A DNA stretch of 64,000 bases. Source: Silene latifolia (Eukaryota > Streptophyta > Magnoliopsida > Caryophyllales > Caryophyllaceae). Location of the stretch: contig NC_133536.1 in the NCBI RefSeq assembly GCF_048544455.1, forward strand, positions 41,722,152-41,786,151. Reading direction: 5' to 3'. The notes under the pieces were generated by a model that was given only the letters and a program-made list of their open reading frames with translations, was not told the DNA's origin and made no database searches. Every line of letters starts with the position of its first letter. Positions within the stretch are counted from its first letter, which is position 1. This document shows positions 37,601 to 49,761 of this stretch, one piece after another. The position numbers were made by a program, and so were the translations under genes.

Positions 37601-38610
37601 CTCCAAGGAACTATACAAGCACCAAAACAAGTTACCACAAAATCATTTCCCGACTCGAACCAAACAAAGAAAAACAAAACCAAAACACCATCGCGACCAT
37701 CTCCTACCCCCCTAAAAAGACAACGGTTACGTCCCCGTAACCAAACATACCTGATCAAAAAGGTTAGGAAAACGTTCTCGCATAGCTTCCTCAGGTTCCC
37801 ATGTGGCTTCCTCCACATTATGATTAGACCAAAGGACCTTGAGTAAGACCGTCTCACCATTCCGGGTCTTACGAACCTTGCGATCAAGAATCTCCTTAGG
37901 AATCTCGGCATAGGACAAGGATTCATCAAGTTCGATGTTCTCCATCTCGAGGATGTGCGACGGATCACTCACATATTTCCGGAGTTGAGACACATGAAAA
38001 ACATTGTGCACTCTATCCAAAGCTGGTGGTAAAGCTAACCTGTAGGCTACCTCGCCAACACGGTCCAAAATTTCATAAGGACCTATAAACTTTTGGCTTA
38101 GCTTACCCTTTTTCCCAAACCTCATAACACCTCGCATAGGTGACACTTTCAAAAGCACCTTGTCACCTACCGCAAACTCAATGTCCCCGCAAGTGTAAGT
38201 CGGCGTAGCTCTTCCGGCGATCTTGAGTCGCTCTCTCATCTTTTGGCGAATCAACTGGATTTGTTCAACCATATCTTGAACCAATTGTGGCCCTAAAACC
38301 ATCAACGTCGGAACTATCATCCCAACAAACTGGACTTCGCACTTTCGCCATACAAAGCTTCAAAAGGTGCCATCCCAATGCTTGTATGATAACTATTATT
38401 GTATGAAAACTCGATCAAATCAAGTCTGTCTTCCCAACTGCCCCCAAAGTCCATAACACATGCCCTTAGCATGTCTTCTAAGGTCTTGATGGTCCGTTAA
38501 TCGACCATCGGTTGCTTGGATGAAAAGTCAGTACTCATTTTCAACGTTGTACCCATCAACTCTTGCGCTTCTTGCCAAAACTTTGATATGAACCTCGCAT
38601 CGCGATCAGA
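34572..38610. repeat. Array unit 4
   Basis: Unit of 4039 bp with the same order and junctions as its neighbours. Confidence 0.9.
36159..37501 (-). mobile_element. Ty3 LTR, array unit 4
   Basis: Complete LTR preceded by ATACT. Confidence 0.85.
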
Positions 38611-38673
38611 TCTATATAAAACTATAATACAAAAACCACTACACATCATCCTGTACACATGTCGCTCTCTCAT
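37727..38673 (-). pseudogene. Fusion ORF relic, unit 4
   Basis: The C-terminal 197 codons (37,727-38,320) are open and cover the integrase tail and chromodomain. Breaks cluster at 38,190-38,345 and 38,500-38,525, again where unit 5 carries CTG, CAG or CCG. Confidence 0.7.
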
Positions 38674-41600
38674 TAAAAAATTTCCCGCCTAACTACAAAC
38701 CTATGAAATTTACCCTAAACTATGTCTAAACTGACATTCTTTTTACTAAACTATAATTTGGGTATTATTTATGTCCAAATACTTTTCTTAATTTACACGT
38801 CTAATTAAAGTGTGCTATGGGCTCAATTAATTTATCTTATGATAATTGCCAAAAATAAACCATTATAATCTATTAACACTTGCTGTTTAATTATAGCCCA
38901 TATTATAATTACCAAAAAATAATCTATTAACACTATCAAATAATACTAGCCTTTTGATTTACCTTTAAAAAAAAAGATGTATTATAAAATACACTTAAAT
39001 TTTTTACAATCGTCTATTTTTTTGGTTAATACGTTACTTTTAACCTTAAACCAGTGATTAATTTCACAATTACTCAAATGCTCCTTAAAAAACCATTTTT
39101 TTATACAACAAACATGTATTACGAGAAACTAAAACTATTTATTGTAATGATTTTATCATAATTTAATAACGTAAAAAATCGTTTTATACAAGATTTATTA
39201 TTTTTATATTAGAAAATTATAAACTTTTCTTAAATGAGTTTCTAATTTCACAAATTTTTAGTTAAGACCGTCTTAATTTAAGACAACACTCATAACTGAT
39301 TAAAATAAGACAAAATAAACGATGAGATGTGAAAGGTCTTAATTTAAGACGGTCTTAAGGGCAATAGCAATGGGGATAAAGAAAAAGTTTCATATCTTAT
39401 AAGGAGCTCCTTAGCCATTGATCTACATACATAATAAGAAGCTCCTTATATGAAACCAGTTTCTAAAGTAAAAAATCAGTTTTCAAAAGAATTAAAATTA
39501 AAAGGTACACGTGCAAAATAACTTAACTTCATATGGTCCTTATCGTTTTCAAAAATAACATGAAGATTGTGTATTAGTGTAAGAACATATGGAAAAAATC
39601 GTGAAGATGTATAGGTCTTACGCAATACGATACTTATTTTGCACGTGTACCTTTTAATTTTAATTTTTTGGATCATGTATATTGTGATTATTGGTAAATA
39701 ATAAGGATGTTAGTGGGACGGGTACAATGGGTGTCGTAGTACTCTCGCCACCGTTGGGGTTTGTATGGGTAGAACATTCGCGGAGCGGGTACGAGTAAAA
39801 AAATTCCATTAGTGATGGGTGATGGGTCGTGGAACGGGGGTAGAGTTTGCGGCATACCCACCTAATATCCGCCTACACACAAAATATATTTTATGGTTTC
39901 ATTATTTAAGAATTTTGCTAATTATTTTTTAATAAATGATTTTTAAAACTTACGAATGGATTAAATCGCTTACATTCGAAGTTATCATTGATATGAAATA
40001 AAATATGAGTATAAGCACATTGGCTTATGAGCTACAAATGCTTGGGTTAAGATATGAAACACGGACATAAATTAGTTTTCACTCATTATTATACCAATTA
40101 TATATCATTTGGTCTGATTGTTAGGAGTATTATAAATGTTAAATATCTATTCAATATTGTATTTTAATTTGTATGTGTAAGATGTACATTCATACTTGTA
40201 ACACCCCCTCATACCAAGGTGCCTTACCAGGACCACCCTACCATGAAAGTGCGTTACCATCTCGGTTTCCCGAGGTTAGTATATACCAAAGCGTCTGAAT
40301 TGAGCATTATTATTAAAGTAATGTGAAAAGCAAAGTTTACAAGATCCAAAACCAAATACTGTCTAACGAAATACAACTTCAAAGTCTTAACATTAAAGGA
40401 AAACTCGCTAAGACTTAGACGGTGATGCTATGACTCGTGGTGGCAAATCTCCCAAGATAATCCCCAAGCTCTCACTAGCAAAACCTGTCAAGCCTGCTCA
40501 CCATCCCCGAATGGATCACCGCAGATTCCACAAACAACAACGGGGTCAGTATTATTCAACTAATAAGACAAACAAATGTAATAATCGTCTGATCATCACC
40601 AATTCCCAATCATCCAAGCTCACATAGTAACCGACTACACACCAAAGTGTGTAGCCCTGCCAGATTACCCATCGCAACAGGTAATCCTCGCCGCCAGTGG
40701 GTGATCGCAGCCGATCCCACCTAATCCAGCTCCTCAACGAGCGACAACGATCCCTGTCCCTTAATGTGCACATCCCCTCCCGTGGCGGGTTCCACGGAGG
40801 GCGAACTAGGGTGTGAAGCCACTCCCGCAAGTGACTCCACCACAATCACAATCACATGACATCACAGTCATCTCAATCCCCTCACACCAACACTGTCACA
40901 ACAATCTCCATACTACGATGATCAACAGACAACGATAATTACAACAACATGTCATGTAAAGCACAAGAAACCGAGTAGGAAACCCTACCTTAGCAATCAA
41001 CAAAGAGATGCAACACGAACAATAAAAAAGGCTCCTCTACGAAGTCTTCTCCTATACAACGATCATGCAACACGATTACACTTTGTACAATTCCCAAAAT
41101 CTTCTTCTCATATAAATGTACAAAGAACTCACAAAAGTACAAATAATCACGAAGATAGAACTTACCAACAAGTTACAACGAGAACTTATACGCAAGAACC
41201 ACGACGATTATCCACACAACGACGTTACGAAATGCTTAAGAGAAGGATTAGGGAATGATTTGGGTGTGATTAGGGTAACGTAGAAATGATAAAGCTTTTG
41301 AAATGATATTAGAAACTGACGCGGTTGTATAAAATACCCTAAACATTCCCTAATCAAACCGTCGAAATAACACTCCGCCAAACCGGACACTCGGTCGAGT
41401 AAGTGCATACTCGGCCGAGTGTCCAATACTCGGTCGAGTATTCACTATACTCGCAGAACCAAAATAACACATAACCGAGCACTACTCGGCCGAGTAGGCT
41501 CTACTCGGTCGAGTAGTCACCAAGGAAAATCCGTAGTGTTACAATCTTTCCCCCTAAAAAGAACTTCGTCCCGAAGTTCACACTCTACTATACAAGCAAG

Positions 41601-42649
41601 CACAACACTACGTCACAAGACTATACCAATTACATAAGACAACTCCAAGGAACTATACAAGCACCAAAACAAGTTACCACAAAATCATTTCCCGACTCGA
41701 ACCAAACAAAGAAAAACAAAACCAAAACACCATCGCGACCATCTCCTACCCCCTTAAAAGACAACGGTTACGTCCCCGTAACCAAACATACCTGATCAAA
41801 AAGGTTAGGAAAACGTTCTCGCATAGCTTCCTCAGGTTCCCATGTGGCTTCCTCCACATTATGATTAGACCAAAGGACCTTGAGTAAGACCGTCTCACCA
41901 TTCCGGGTCTTACGAACCTTGCGATCAAGAATCTCCTTAGGAATCTCGGCATAGGACAAGGATTCATCAAGTTCGATGTTCTCCATCTCGAGGATGTGCG
42001 ACGGATCACTCACATATTTCCGGAGTTGAGACACATGAAAAACATTGTGCACTCTATCCAAAGCTGGTGGTAAAGCTAACCTGTAGGCTACCTCGCCAAC
42101 ACGGTCCAAAATTTCATAAGGACCTATAAACTTTTGGCTTAGCTTACCCTTTTTCCCAAACCTCATAACACCTCGCATAGGTGACACTTTCAAAAGCACC
42201 TTGTCACCTACCGCAAACTCAATGTCCCTGCGGTGTAAGTCGGCGTAGCTCTTCTGGCGATCTTGAGCTGCTCTCATCTTTTGGCGAATCAACTGGATTT
42301 GTTCAACCATATCTTGAACCAATTGTGGCCCTAAAACCACTGCGTCGGAACTATCATCCCAACAAACTGGACTTCGGCACTTTCGGCCATACAAAGCTTC
42401 AAAAGGTGCCATCCCAATGCTTGTATGATAACTATTATTGTATGAAAACTCGATCAAATCAAGTCTGTCTTCCCAACTGCCCCCAAAGTCCATAACACAT
42501 GCCCTTAGCATGTCTTCTAAGGTCTTGATGGTCCGTTCTGTCTGACCATCGGTTGCCGGATGAAAAGCTGTACTCATTTTCAACGTTGTACCCATCAACT
42601 CTTGCAGTTCTTGCCAAAACTTTGATATGAACCTCGCATCGCGATCAGA
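38611..42649. repeat. Array unit 5 (least damaged)
   Basis: Unit of 4039 bp. It carries the only uninterrupted fusion ORF. The following partial unit (42,650-44,238) leads directly into the 3' LTR of the complete Ty3 element. Confidence 0.9.
40197..41543 (-). mobile_element. Ty3 LTR, array unit 5
   Basis: Complete LTR preceded by ATACT. Confidence 0.85.
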
Positions 42650-42712
42650 TCTATATAAAACTATAATACAAAAACCACTACACATCATCCTGTACACATG
42701 TCGCTCTCTCAT
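41768..42712 (-). CDS. Helitron-integrase-chromodomain fusion ORF, intact (314 aa)
   Basis: Residues 1-21 ([10 protein letters not shown]...) are translated from the antisense of the Helitron 5' tip. The junction at 42,649/42,650 then enters integrase in frame at SDRDARF, which holds the second catalytic Asp. The catalytic Glu follows in the ATDGQTERT region. After these come the integrase C-terminal domain ([30 protein letters not shown]) and a chromodomain ([19 protein letters not shown]) with a short tail. The HHCC zinc finger and first catalytic Asp are missing, so integrase activity is not expected. About 1.5 kb upstream on the minus strand lies the LTR of the next unit, a possible promoter. 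Expression is unknown. It could equally be a chance open frame kept by youth. Confidence 0.7.
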   Translation of the reverse strand: MRERHVYRMMCSGFCIIVLYRSDRDARFISKFWQELQELMGTTLKMSTAFHPATDGQTERTIKTLEDMLRACVMDFGGSWEDRLDLIEFSYNNSYHTSIGMAPFEALYGRKCRSPVCWDDSSDAVVLGPQLVQDMVEQIQLIRQKMRAAQDRQKSYADLHRRDIEFAVGDKVLLKVSPMRGVMRFGKKGKLSQKFIGPYEILDRVGEVAYRLALPPALDRVHNVFHVSQLRKYVSDPSHILEMENIELDESLSYAEIPKEILDRKVRKTRNGETVLLKVLWSNHNVEEATWEPEEAMRERFPNLFDQVCLVTGT

Positions 42713-44238
42713 TAAAAAATTTCCCGCCTAACTACAAACCTATGAAATTTACCCTAAAATATGTCTAAACTGACATTCTTTTTACTAAACTATAATTTGG
42801 GTATTATTTATGTCCAAATACTTTCCTTAATTTACACGTCTAATTAAAGTGTGCTATGGGCTCAATTAATTTATCTTATGATAATTGCCAAAAATAAACC
42901 ATTATAATCTATTAACACTTGCTGTTTAATTATAGCCCATATTATAATTACCAAAAAATAATCTATTAACACTATCAAATAATACTAGCCTTTTGATTTA
43001 CCTTTAAAAAAAAAGATGTATTATAAAATACACTTAAATTTTTTACAATCGTCTATTTTTTTGGTTAATACGTTACTTTTAACCTTAAACCAGTGATTAA
43101 TTTCACAATTACTCAAATGCTCCTTAAAAAACCATTTTTTTATACAACAAACATGTATTACGAGAAACTAAAACTATTTATTGTAATGATTTTATCATAA
43201 TTTAATAACGTAAAAAATCGTTTTATACAAGATTTATTATTTTTATATTAGAAAATTATAAACTTTTCATAAATGAGTTTCTAATTTCACAAATTTTTAG
43301 TTAAGACCGTCTTAATTTAAGACAACACTCATAACTGATTAAAATAAGACAAAATAAACGATGAGATGTGAAAGGTCTTAATTTAAGACGGTCTTAAGGG
43401 CAATAGCAATGGGGATAAAGAAAAAGTTTCATATCTTATAAGGAGCTCCTTAGCCATTGATCTACATACATAATAAGAAGCTCCTTATATGAAACCAGTT
43501 TCTAAAGTAAAAAATCGGTTTTCAAAAGAATTAAAATTAAAAGGTACACGTGCAAAATAACTTAACTTCATATGGTCCTTATCATTTTCAAAAATAACAT
43601 GAAGATTGTGTATTAGTGTAAGAACATATGGAAAAAATCGTGAAGATGTATAGGTCTTACGCAATACGATACTTATTTTGCACGTGTACCTTTTAATTTT
43701 AATTTTTTGGATCATGTATATTGTGATTATTGGTAAATAATAAGGATGTTAGTGGGACGGGTACAATGGGTGTCGTAGTACTCTCGCCACCGTTGGGGTT
43801 TGTATGGGTAGAACATTCGCGGAGCGGGTACGAGTAAAAAAATTCCATTAGTGATGGGTGATGGGTCGTGGAACGGGGGTAGAGTTTGCGGCATACCCAC
43901 CTAATATCCGCCTACACACAAAATATATTTTATGGTTTCATTATTTAAGAATTTTGCTAATTATTTTTTAATAAATGATTTTTAAAACTTACGGAACTGG
44001 ATTAAATCGCTTTACATTCGAAGTTATCATTGATATGAAATAAAATATGAGTATAAGCACATTGGCTTATGAGTTACAAATGCTTGGGTTAAGATATGAA
44101 ACACGGACATAAATTAGTTTTCACTCATTATTATACCAATTATATATCATTTGGTCTGATTGTTAGGAGTATTATAAATGTTAAATATCTATTCAATATT
44201 GTATTTTAATTTGTATGTGTAAGATGTACATTCATACT
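42650..44238. repeat. Array unit 6, Helitron part only
   Basis: The Helitron portion is as in units 2-5. It ends at ATACT (44,234-44,238), the left target duplication of the complete Ty3 element, so the intact retroelement is the sixth unit's insert. Confidence 0.88.
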
Positions 44239-44349
44239 TGTAACACCCCCTCATACCAAGGTGCCTTACCAGGACCACCCTACCATGAAAGTGCGTTACC
44301 ATCTCGGTTTCCCGAGGTTAGTATATACCAAAGCGTCTGAATTGAGCAT
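44239..44349 (-). mobile_element. Ty3 3' LTR, distal 111 bp (split by insertion)
   Basis: This fragment begins TGTAACACCCCC and stops at AGCAT, the target duplication of the nested element. The LTR resumes at 54,410. Confidence 0.88.
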
Positions 44350-45875
44350 TGACACGTCTGTCGCGTACCTGTCAAAAATAAACCTAACGGTCTCAACTAA
44401 AAATGTAGTAGAGGCAGTCGAGTATCGAATCCACAGGGAGGAATGCAACTACAGCTGTCTATTTCTAATTCGATGGTAACAATTGGGTTGATTAATTTTT
44501 GGTTCTAAACTACGGAGTTGAAAGAAAGAGAAATAAGGAGAGCAGTAAAGCAGAAAGATGAATTAACTATCAATAAGAGGGAGACATGTCGGGAACTCGG
44601 TTCACTACGGTAGATCAACAACTTAGCGAAGAAAAATGACTCGGGCGAACTAATGCGAGACGGATATTAGAAGGTCCTTTCGGTCCACTTCCCACCCTAA
44701 AATACCGCTAACTTAACTTTCGTCCTCATTAGGGCGTCTCGTTTATAGCGAGCCTATTTAATCCAATCTTTCGATCCAGGACTAAGCGTAGCCAGATTAA
44801 TGGGTGACATAGAAGCGTGCACTCAACTAGGTCGATAATTACAGTTATATTGCTATAGTGACAGGATCTCTTTAATCAATTCGTCTAATTCATTTACTAC
44901 GTCGTCATTATTCTACCGCAGATCCCCTAATCCCAACATGAAGGGAGATTAGCTACTCATATCTATTGATAAACTAACAGCATGTAAATTTCCAGCAGAA
45001 AACATAGCGAAATAATAATAAAAAGCAATGATAATAATTAGGGCAAGGAAGAATAAAAACAATAACATAAAACAGGAATTAAAACAACAAAGGAAGGTTA
45101 ATTATTATTAAAAAGGGAAAGAGAATTACAATCCGAGAAATTCCGGCGTAAAGAACGAAATCCGATCAAAGCAATCCAACGTTGAAAAGTAACAGTAGGC
45201 TAATGTGAAGGAATAAAGATAAAAGGAGTGTAAAGAAATGATAAGAGTAAAAAGATAGTCAAAAAGATAAAAGATTAAAAGATGACTAATAACCTAGTTA
45301 AACATAGGTTATATAGCCGAAAAGCCTAAGTGTTTATGCGGAGTATACTAAAACACGGACTAATTAAAGCCCACAGACGAAATCCTCTCGATCGAGTAGG
45401 TAAAACCACTCGATCGACCAGTGTCTCAGCAGGGACTCCTCGATCGAACAGCAGGGTTCTCGATCGAGGACTAGATCAAAGGCAGCTTACTCGATCGAGT
45501 AAGGAGTAGCTCGATCGAGAACTTGGGAAGCTTAAGGACCACTCGATCGTCCTATAAACAGCTCGATGGACCATCAGTCAACTCGATAGACCACTTGGGT
45601 CTTCAATTCAGCTCACGTCTTCACCCAAATGCTTCGTAATGCGTGCAACGACACTTCAAGTGCAGATCTCACTGGGGGACAATCCCGTCTCCTCTAAATG
45701 CATGCAAAAAGGACGAAATGGAGCATGGTTTCGCTTCTTTCGCGATTATCCCTACAAAAAGGACAAAATACACCAAAGTAGCCAATTCGGGGCAAAATAC
45801 TATAAAAACAGTACATAAATGCATGGAAATACGTGCTGAAATAGGCCAAAAAGACTATACATTAGGCACGTATCA
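44350..45875 (-). mobile_element. Athila-like 3' LTR
   Basis: 1526 bp; on the minus strand it begins TGATACGTGCC and ends GACGTGTCA. It contains the cluster of CTCGATCGAG words at 45,387-45,595. Differences from the other LTR are concentrated at CAG/CTG words. Confidence 0.88.
45387..45595. repeat. CTCGATCGAG palindrome cluster in the Athila-like LTR
   Basis: About nine palindromic or half-decayed CTCGATCGA words occur at roughly 20-30 base spacing. The same cluster is in the other LTR at 53,922-54,125. Confidence 0.8.
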
Positions 45876-45877
45876 AA

Positions 45878-45887
45878 TCTCCCCAAA
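45878..45887 (-). other. Polypurine tract of the Athila-like element
   Basis: The minus strand reads TTTGGGGAGA two bases before the 3' LTR. Confidence 0.6.
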
Positions 45888-47734
45888 CCAAACCTTTACT
45901 CGCCCTCGAGTAAACTCAAAACTAAACTAATGGAACGGAAATGATAACTCAGAGCTAGCTAACTTGTCTACTTGAACCACTTTAATGCAACAAAAATCAA
46001 CAGTTAAAGCTAGACAGTCAATACGCAAACGAATTATAAGCTGTTCAGAAATAAAGCTGACCTATCGACCTTGCAAGACCAACAAAACCGGACTCTCACG
46101 TGGTCACTCTTCTCTCATGAAGCAAAGGGCAAATGTTATATGTAAAAGAGAGAAGAAAAACAGTCACTCACCTAACTGCGACCTACATAGCATGCATGCA
46201 ACAAAAAATGAAAGACAATTCAAGTACTAATGCACACACTCCAACCAATAATGTCCGTCGCAGCCGAGGGTTTGCAAATGATATGGGAATAGTGAGGTTC
46301 AGGTGAGAAGAGGCTAAACAAGTTATGGAAATGTGGAGGTAAAAACGTCAAGCTAGTTCCTAACAGGACCATAATAAACCATCCGGATCTCGGATCGATG
46401 AAAAACAACACAGTGCCCTTCACTTGGCACAAAACTCACTAGACTGGAAACACAATCTCCTCAAAAAATATGGAATAAGAGTGGAGGAGCTAGACGGTCA
46501 CAAAGTTCCCTTTTTTAAACACCGTCTGAAACAAATAACTGAAACAACCAACCCTCTTGTCGATTGTACATCTTCGAGCATCTTCTCAACTCTGACAAGA
46601 GGGTCCAACTTTTTTCACAATCTATCTCTTTTTCTTTTATTTCACGTGAATCTCATCATTTTCATTTCATTTTCTTTTTTTTTTTTTTTTTTTTTTTCTT
46701 TCTTACTTCACGTTTTTCTTCTTTTCTTCCTCCTTCCTTAATTCAAACACCAACTCCCAATGAGAATTACGGACCAAACTGCAACTGAAAACATACCACA
46801 AAAGGACAGACTAACTAGCTTGACTAGGCAGGCTTAGTTTGGAATGTGGCTAATGGGTCAAAAAGGCAAGTTTTGGTCAATGTGGAGCTAAATGGGTGAA
46901 AGATGTAAAGAAAGGGGAATTGCAAGACCCTCCCTGCATGTGACACCAACCGCAGACCCGAATATGTGCATTTGACGAGAAATTGAATATCATAAATGTG
47001 CAAATGAGACGAACATGCTATGCAAGGAGTACTACTCTCAAAATTCCTAATGAACTGGTCGTGAATGTCACCAGTTATGGGCTCTAAAAACTCAGAATTT
47101 TTAAGTAGTTTGCCAGTTTATCAGGTCAAGTCTAAACAGTCAGCTATTATTTGAACAGAAATTCGTAGACTATGCGTATGACAAAGCTAATAACTATCAA
47201 TGAAAGTGCAAGGCTCAAGCAAAAAGACAAGTTAAGTGCAATTTCATCACGGGAATCTACCGTTCCGACTCAACCTAAATGCAAAAATAAACGTGGAAAT
47301 TTTTTTGAATTTTTGATTTTTTTTTTTTTTGAAAATAAACAACAAATGCAAACTGAAAAATTAAACGTGAATGCAAAACAAATGCAGATGCAGACTCAAA
47401 AGGATGCAATACCCTCCCCAAACCAAAACGGACAACGCCCCCGTTGTCCTCCAAAGATACACCAAAGAAAAATGGGGGATGGGGGTATACAACCAATAAA
47501 AGAAAAATAAAGGAGACGAAAAATAAAAAGAGTGAGAGGACATACAAAACACGAACTTCCCCAAACCAAACCCGGCGGGAAGTGAGTAGACCGAAGAGCT
47601 ACTCGTCGTCGGGCACGGCACCTGTCTCTCGGTACTCCGACTCAACAAAACCGTCTCCCCAAACCAAAGAACAAACAAGGGGGAGACTCGGTCATCTCCA
47701 TCCCGATCCTCCGGACCGGAGTGCGAACGGAGGG

Positions 47735-48394
47735 TCACTCTCTCTCCTCTCGCGCTCTCGCGCCGCCGCTCCGCTCGCTTCCCAGCCGCACCTCTCGTGC
47801 TACCTCTGTCTCCTCCGGTTCCTCATCTGAGTCAGAGGATAGTGGAGGGTACCCGTCCGCTGGGTATCGGTAGAAGGAAGGATGCGGCCACCCCTCTGGA
47901 ATCGGTCGCCGGGCTCGGATGTGGAACTCGTAGAGTGGGAATACGGCCAAGGCCATATCCCGTCTCATCTCAGTAAGGTACCGTGTCCGGTGAGCCTCTG
48001 AAGTGAAACGTACCGAAGGCATCTTCGGTAGAGGTGTGAGTGCGCTCTCCCCTGTAGCAACAGCCGCAGAAGGGCTGGAAGTGAGGGCTAATCGCTAGCT
48101 CGGCTTTGGTGTGTCCTCGGTGGCACCATACCAAGTCTGCGGAAAACGGGGCTGAATCCGCGATCCAAAGAAAGAGAAAGGCCTGGGAGTGATGGTGGTG
48201 AAGCTCGAACCGAGCTCCCGGCCGAGCTGGGTGCGCCGTACACTGTCCCCGCACCGAGACAAGTAAAACTGGTCTTTGTGGTGGTGACCGAGGCGAGCTA
48301 GTGGTAGCGATGGGGCCACTTGCTCGCTCATAAGAAGAGCGGAGGACGTACTACTAGAAGACAGAGAACTCGCGTCCATCCTGCACATTATCAA
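47735..48394 (-). pseudogene. Unidentified ORF of the Athila-like element
   Basis: Two minus-strand frames in the same phase (48,394-48,095 and 48,022-47,735) are separated by a stop at 48,095-48,097. The first has a Ser-rich start (MDASSLSSSS) and the second ends in an acidic stretch (SSDSDEEPEETE). The position matches the extra 3' ORF of Athila elements, sometimes called env-like, but I see no signal peptide or membrane segment and cannot name a family. A GTGCAG just before the Met codon could be a splice acceptor, which would fit expression from a spliced subgenomic RNA. Confidence 0.35.
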
Positions 48395-49348
48395 AGGGCA
48401 TGAATAAGGTGAGGTAGCTGCTAACCGTGGTTAAAACAACCGCTAACCAACATGTGACAGCAAAGAGAATGGCCCTATTGGTCGAAACAATCGACGTCAC
48501 AAAGAATCAAAAAACCAAACAATTCCTCAAAAGATTCGAAAAGCAAAGAAGTGAGCGGTGAAAAGATGATAAAGCAGTGACTGCAAAAGGGCTAAAACAA
48601 CATGAAACCAGAAATGGGGGCATGTATGACTCTGGGCAGTCGAGAATAACCACTCACAACGCGAGATTCCTAACAATTCACATCATATAAAGGCGATAGG
48701 GGATGGTGACGGCAGTTAACAACAGTGATAAGCAAACATGGACTGAAGTTAAGCAAGTAATGCAATAGAAAAACCGTCAGACAGTCGATGAATTCGACTT
48801 ACGGGGACCCTAGTCGCGGAAATCGCGCAAAATCGAATTTAACATGCAAAAACAAAGAGGAACTGCGCAAATATCATCATCAAGCTAATCAAGGGCGAAT
48901 AAACACAAATTAATCGAATAAATTCGACTATACATGGAATTTTCGAACCCTAATGCGGTCACCTCAAAGAAATTCGAATTAAACAAGAGAAATTGCAAAG
49001 AGTGTGATAGAAATACTTACTTGATGATGAATAACCTACAATGTGCAATTAAACTTCAAATAGCAAGCAAGCAAGGCGGATTTTCGATCAAGAAAAACCG
49101 CGAACCCTAATCCCTTTTAAAAACCGCAAAAACGAGCAAGAAGGAGGGGGAAATTAAGGGGTTATTGAAGATTAATTGACTAACAATAGAATGTAGGTGG
49201 TGGATTTGAGTATTTTGGGCAAGAAATGGGGATTTGGGGGAAAAATCAATCGCAATTAGGGGGGTTTAGACGGAAGTTAGGGATAAATGAAAAAGATTAG
49301 GGAAATAAGAGTTTAAGAAAGAAAAACTCCCGTGTCCCTGTTCATTCC

Positions 49349-49520
49349 ACTCGATCGAGTGGTTTTAATCACTCGATCGAGGACTTTTTGATGTCCCTTT
49401 GCTCGACCGAGTACGATGCCTCTCGATCGACCTGCTTCCTTTTGGTCTTCCTTGATCGAGTAACAAGCAAGCTCGATCGACCCAATTGCCATTCGATCGA
49501 GTACAAAAATACTCGATCGA
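49349..49520. repeat. CTCGATCGAG palindrome cluster, internal region
   Basis: About eight ACTCGATCGAGT-like words lie in 172 bases, just downstream (in element sense) of the gag-protease frame. It is the same motif family as in the LTR. Confidence 0.8.
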
Positions 49521-49761
49521 AGACTTCCTCGTATACATTCCTTTGAATTTCCGTCTTTACTCCCTCGAAATGCGTGCATTTCCCCAAACCTGCATAAAAC
49601 ACGTCCCAAAATACCAAATATGCAGAACACAGTCTATAGTCTTAGTCTTACGCTAAAAAAAATTGTCTAACTAATTGTCCTAATTAAAACGTGATAAAAG
49701 AAATTCAAAAATAATTCAAACGAATATCTATTACAATTTGTTACACGGGGCATTTCCCCGT

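Larger units (their letters stand above)
22578..44238. repeat. Head-to-tail array of 4.04-kb Helitron/LTR/pol units
   Basis: There are five units and the start of a sixth. Boundaries are at 26,498, 30,538, 34,572, 38,611 and 42,650, giving lengths 3920, 4040, 4034, 4039 and 4039. Each unit contains, from left to right, about 1.5 kb of Helitron H1 DNA, one complete Ty3 LTR, and about 1.1 kb of the 3' end of pol (minus strand). Every internal boundary is the same: integrase sequence ending GCGATCAGA joined to TCTATATAAAACTA. The matching integrase position in the complete element is 56,760. Confidence 0.9.
45888..49750 (-). other. 3' internal region of the Athila-like element, no pol
   Basis: This replaces the RT/integrase region of a full Athila element. 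It holds a T-rich tract near 46,670-46,700, an unidentified open region at 47,735-48,394, and a second CTCGATCGAG cluster at 49,349-49,520. The remaining short frames show no features. Confidence 0.55.

Noticed and set aside
46424..46788. Phe/Ser-rich open frames inside the Athila-like element
   Set aside because: They are produced by the T-rich tract, in antisense to the element.
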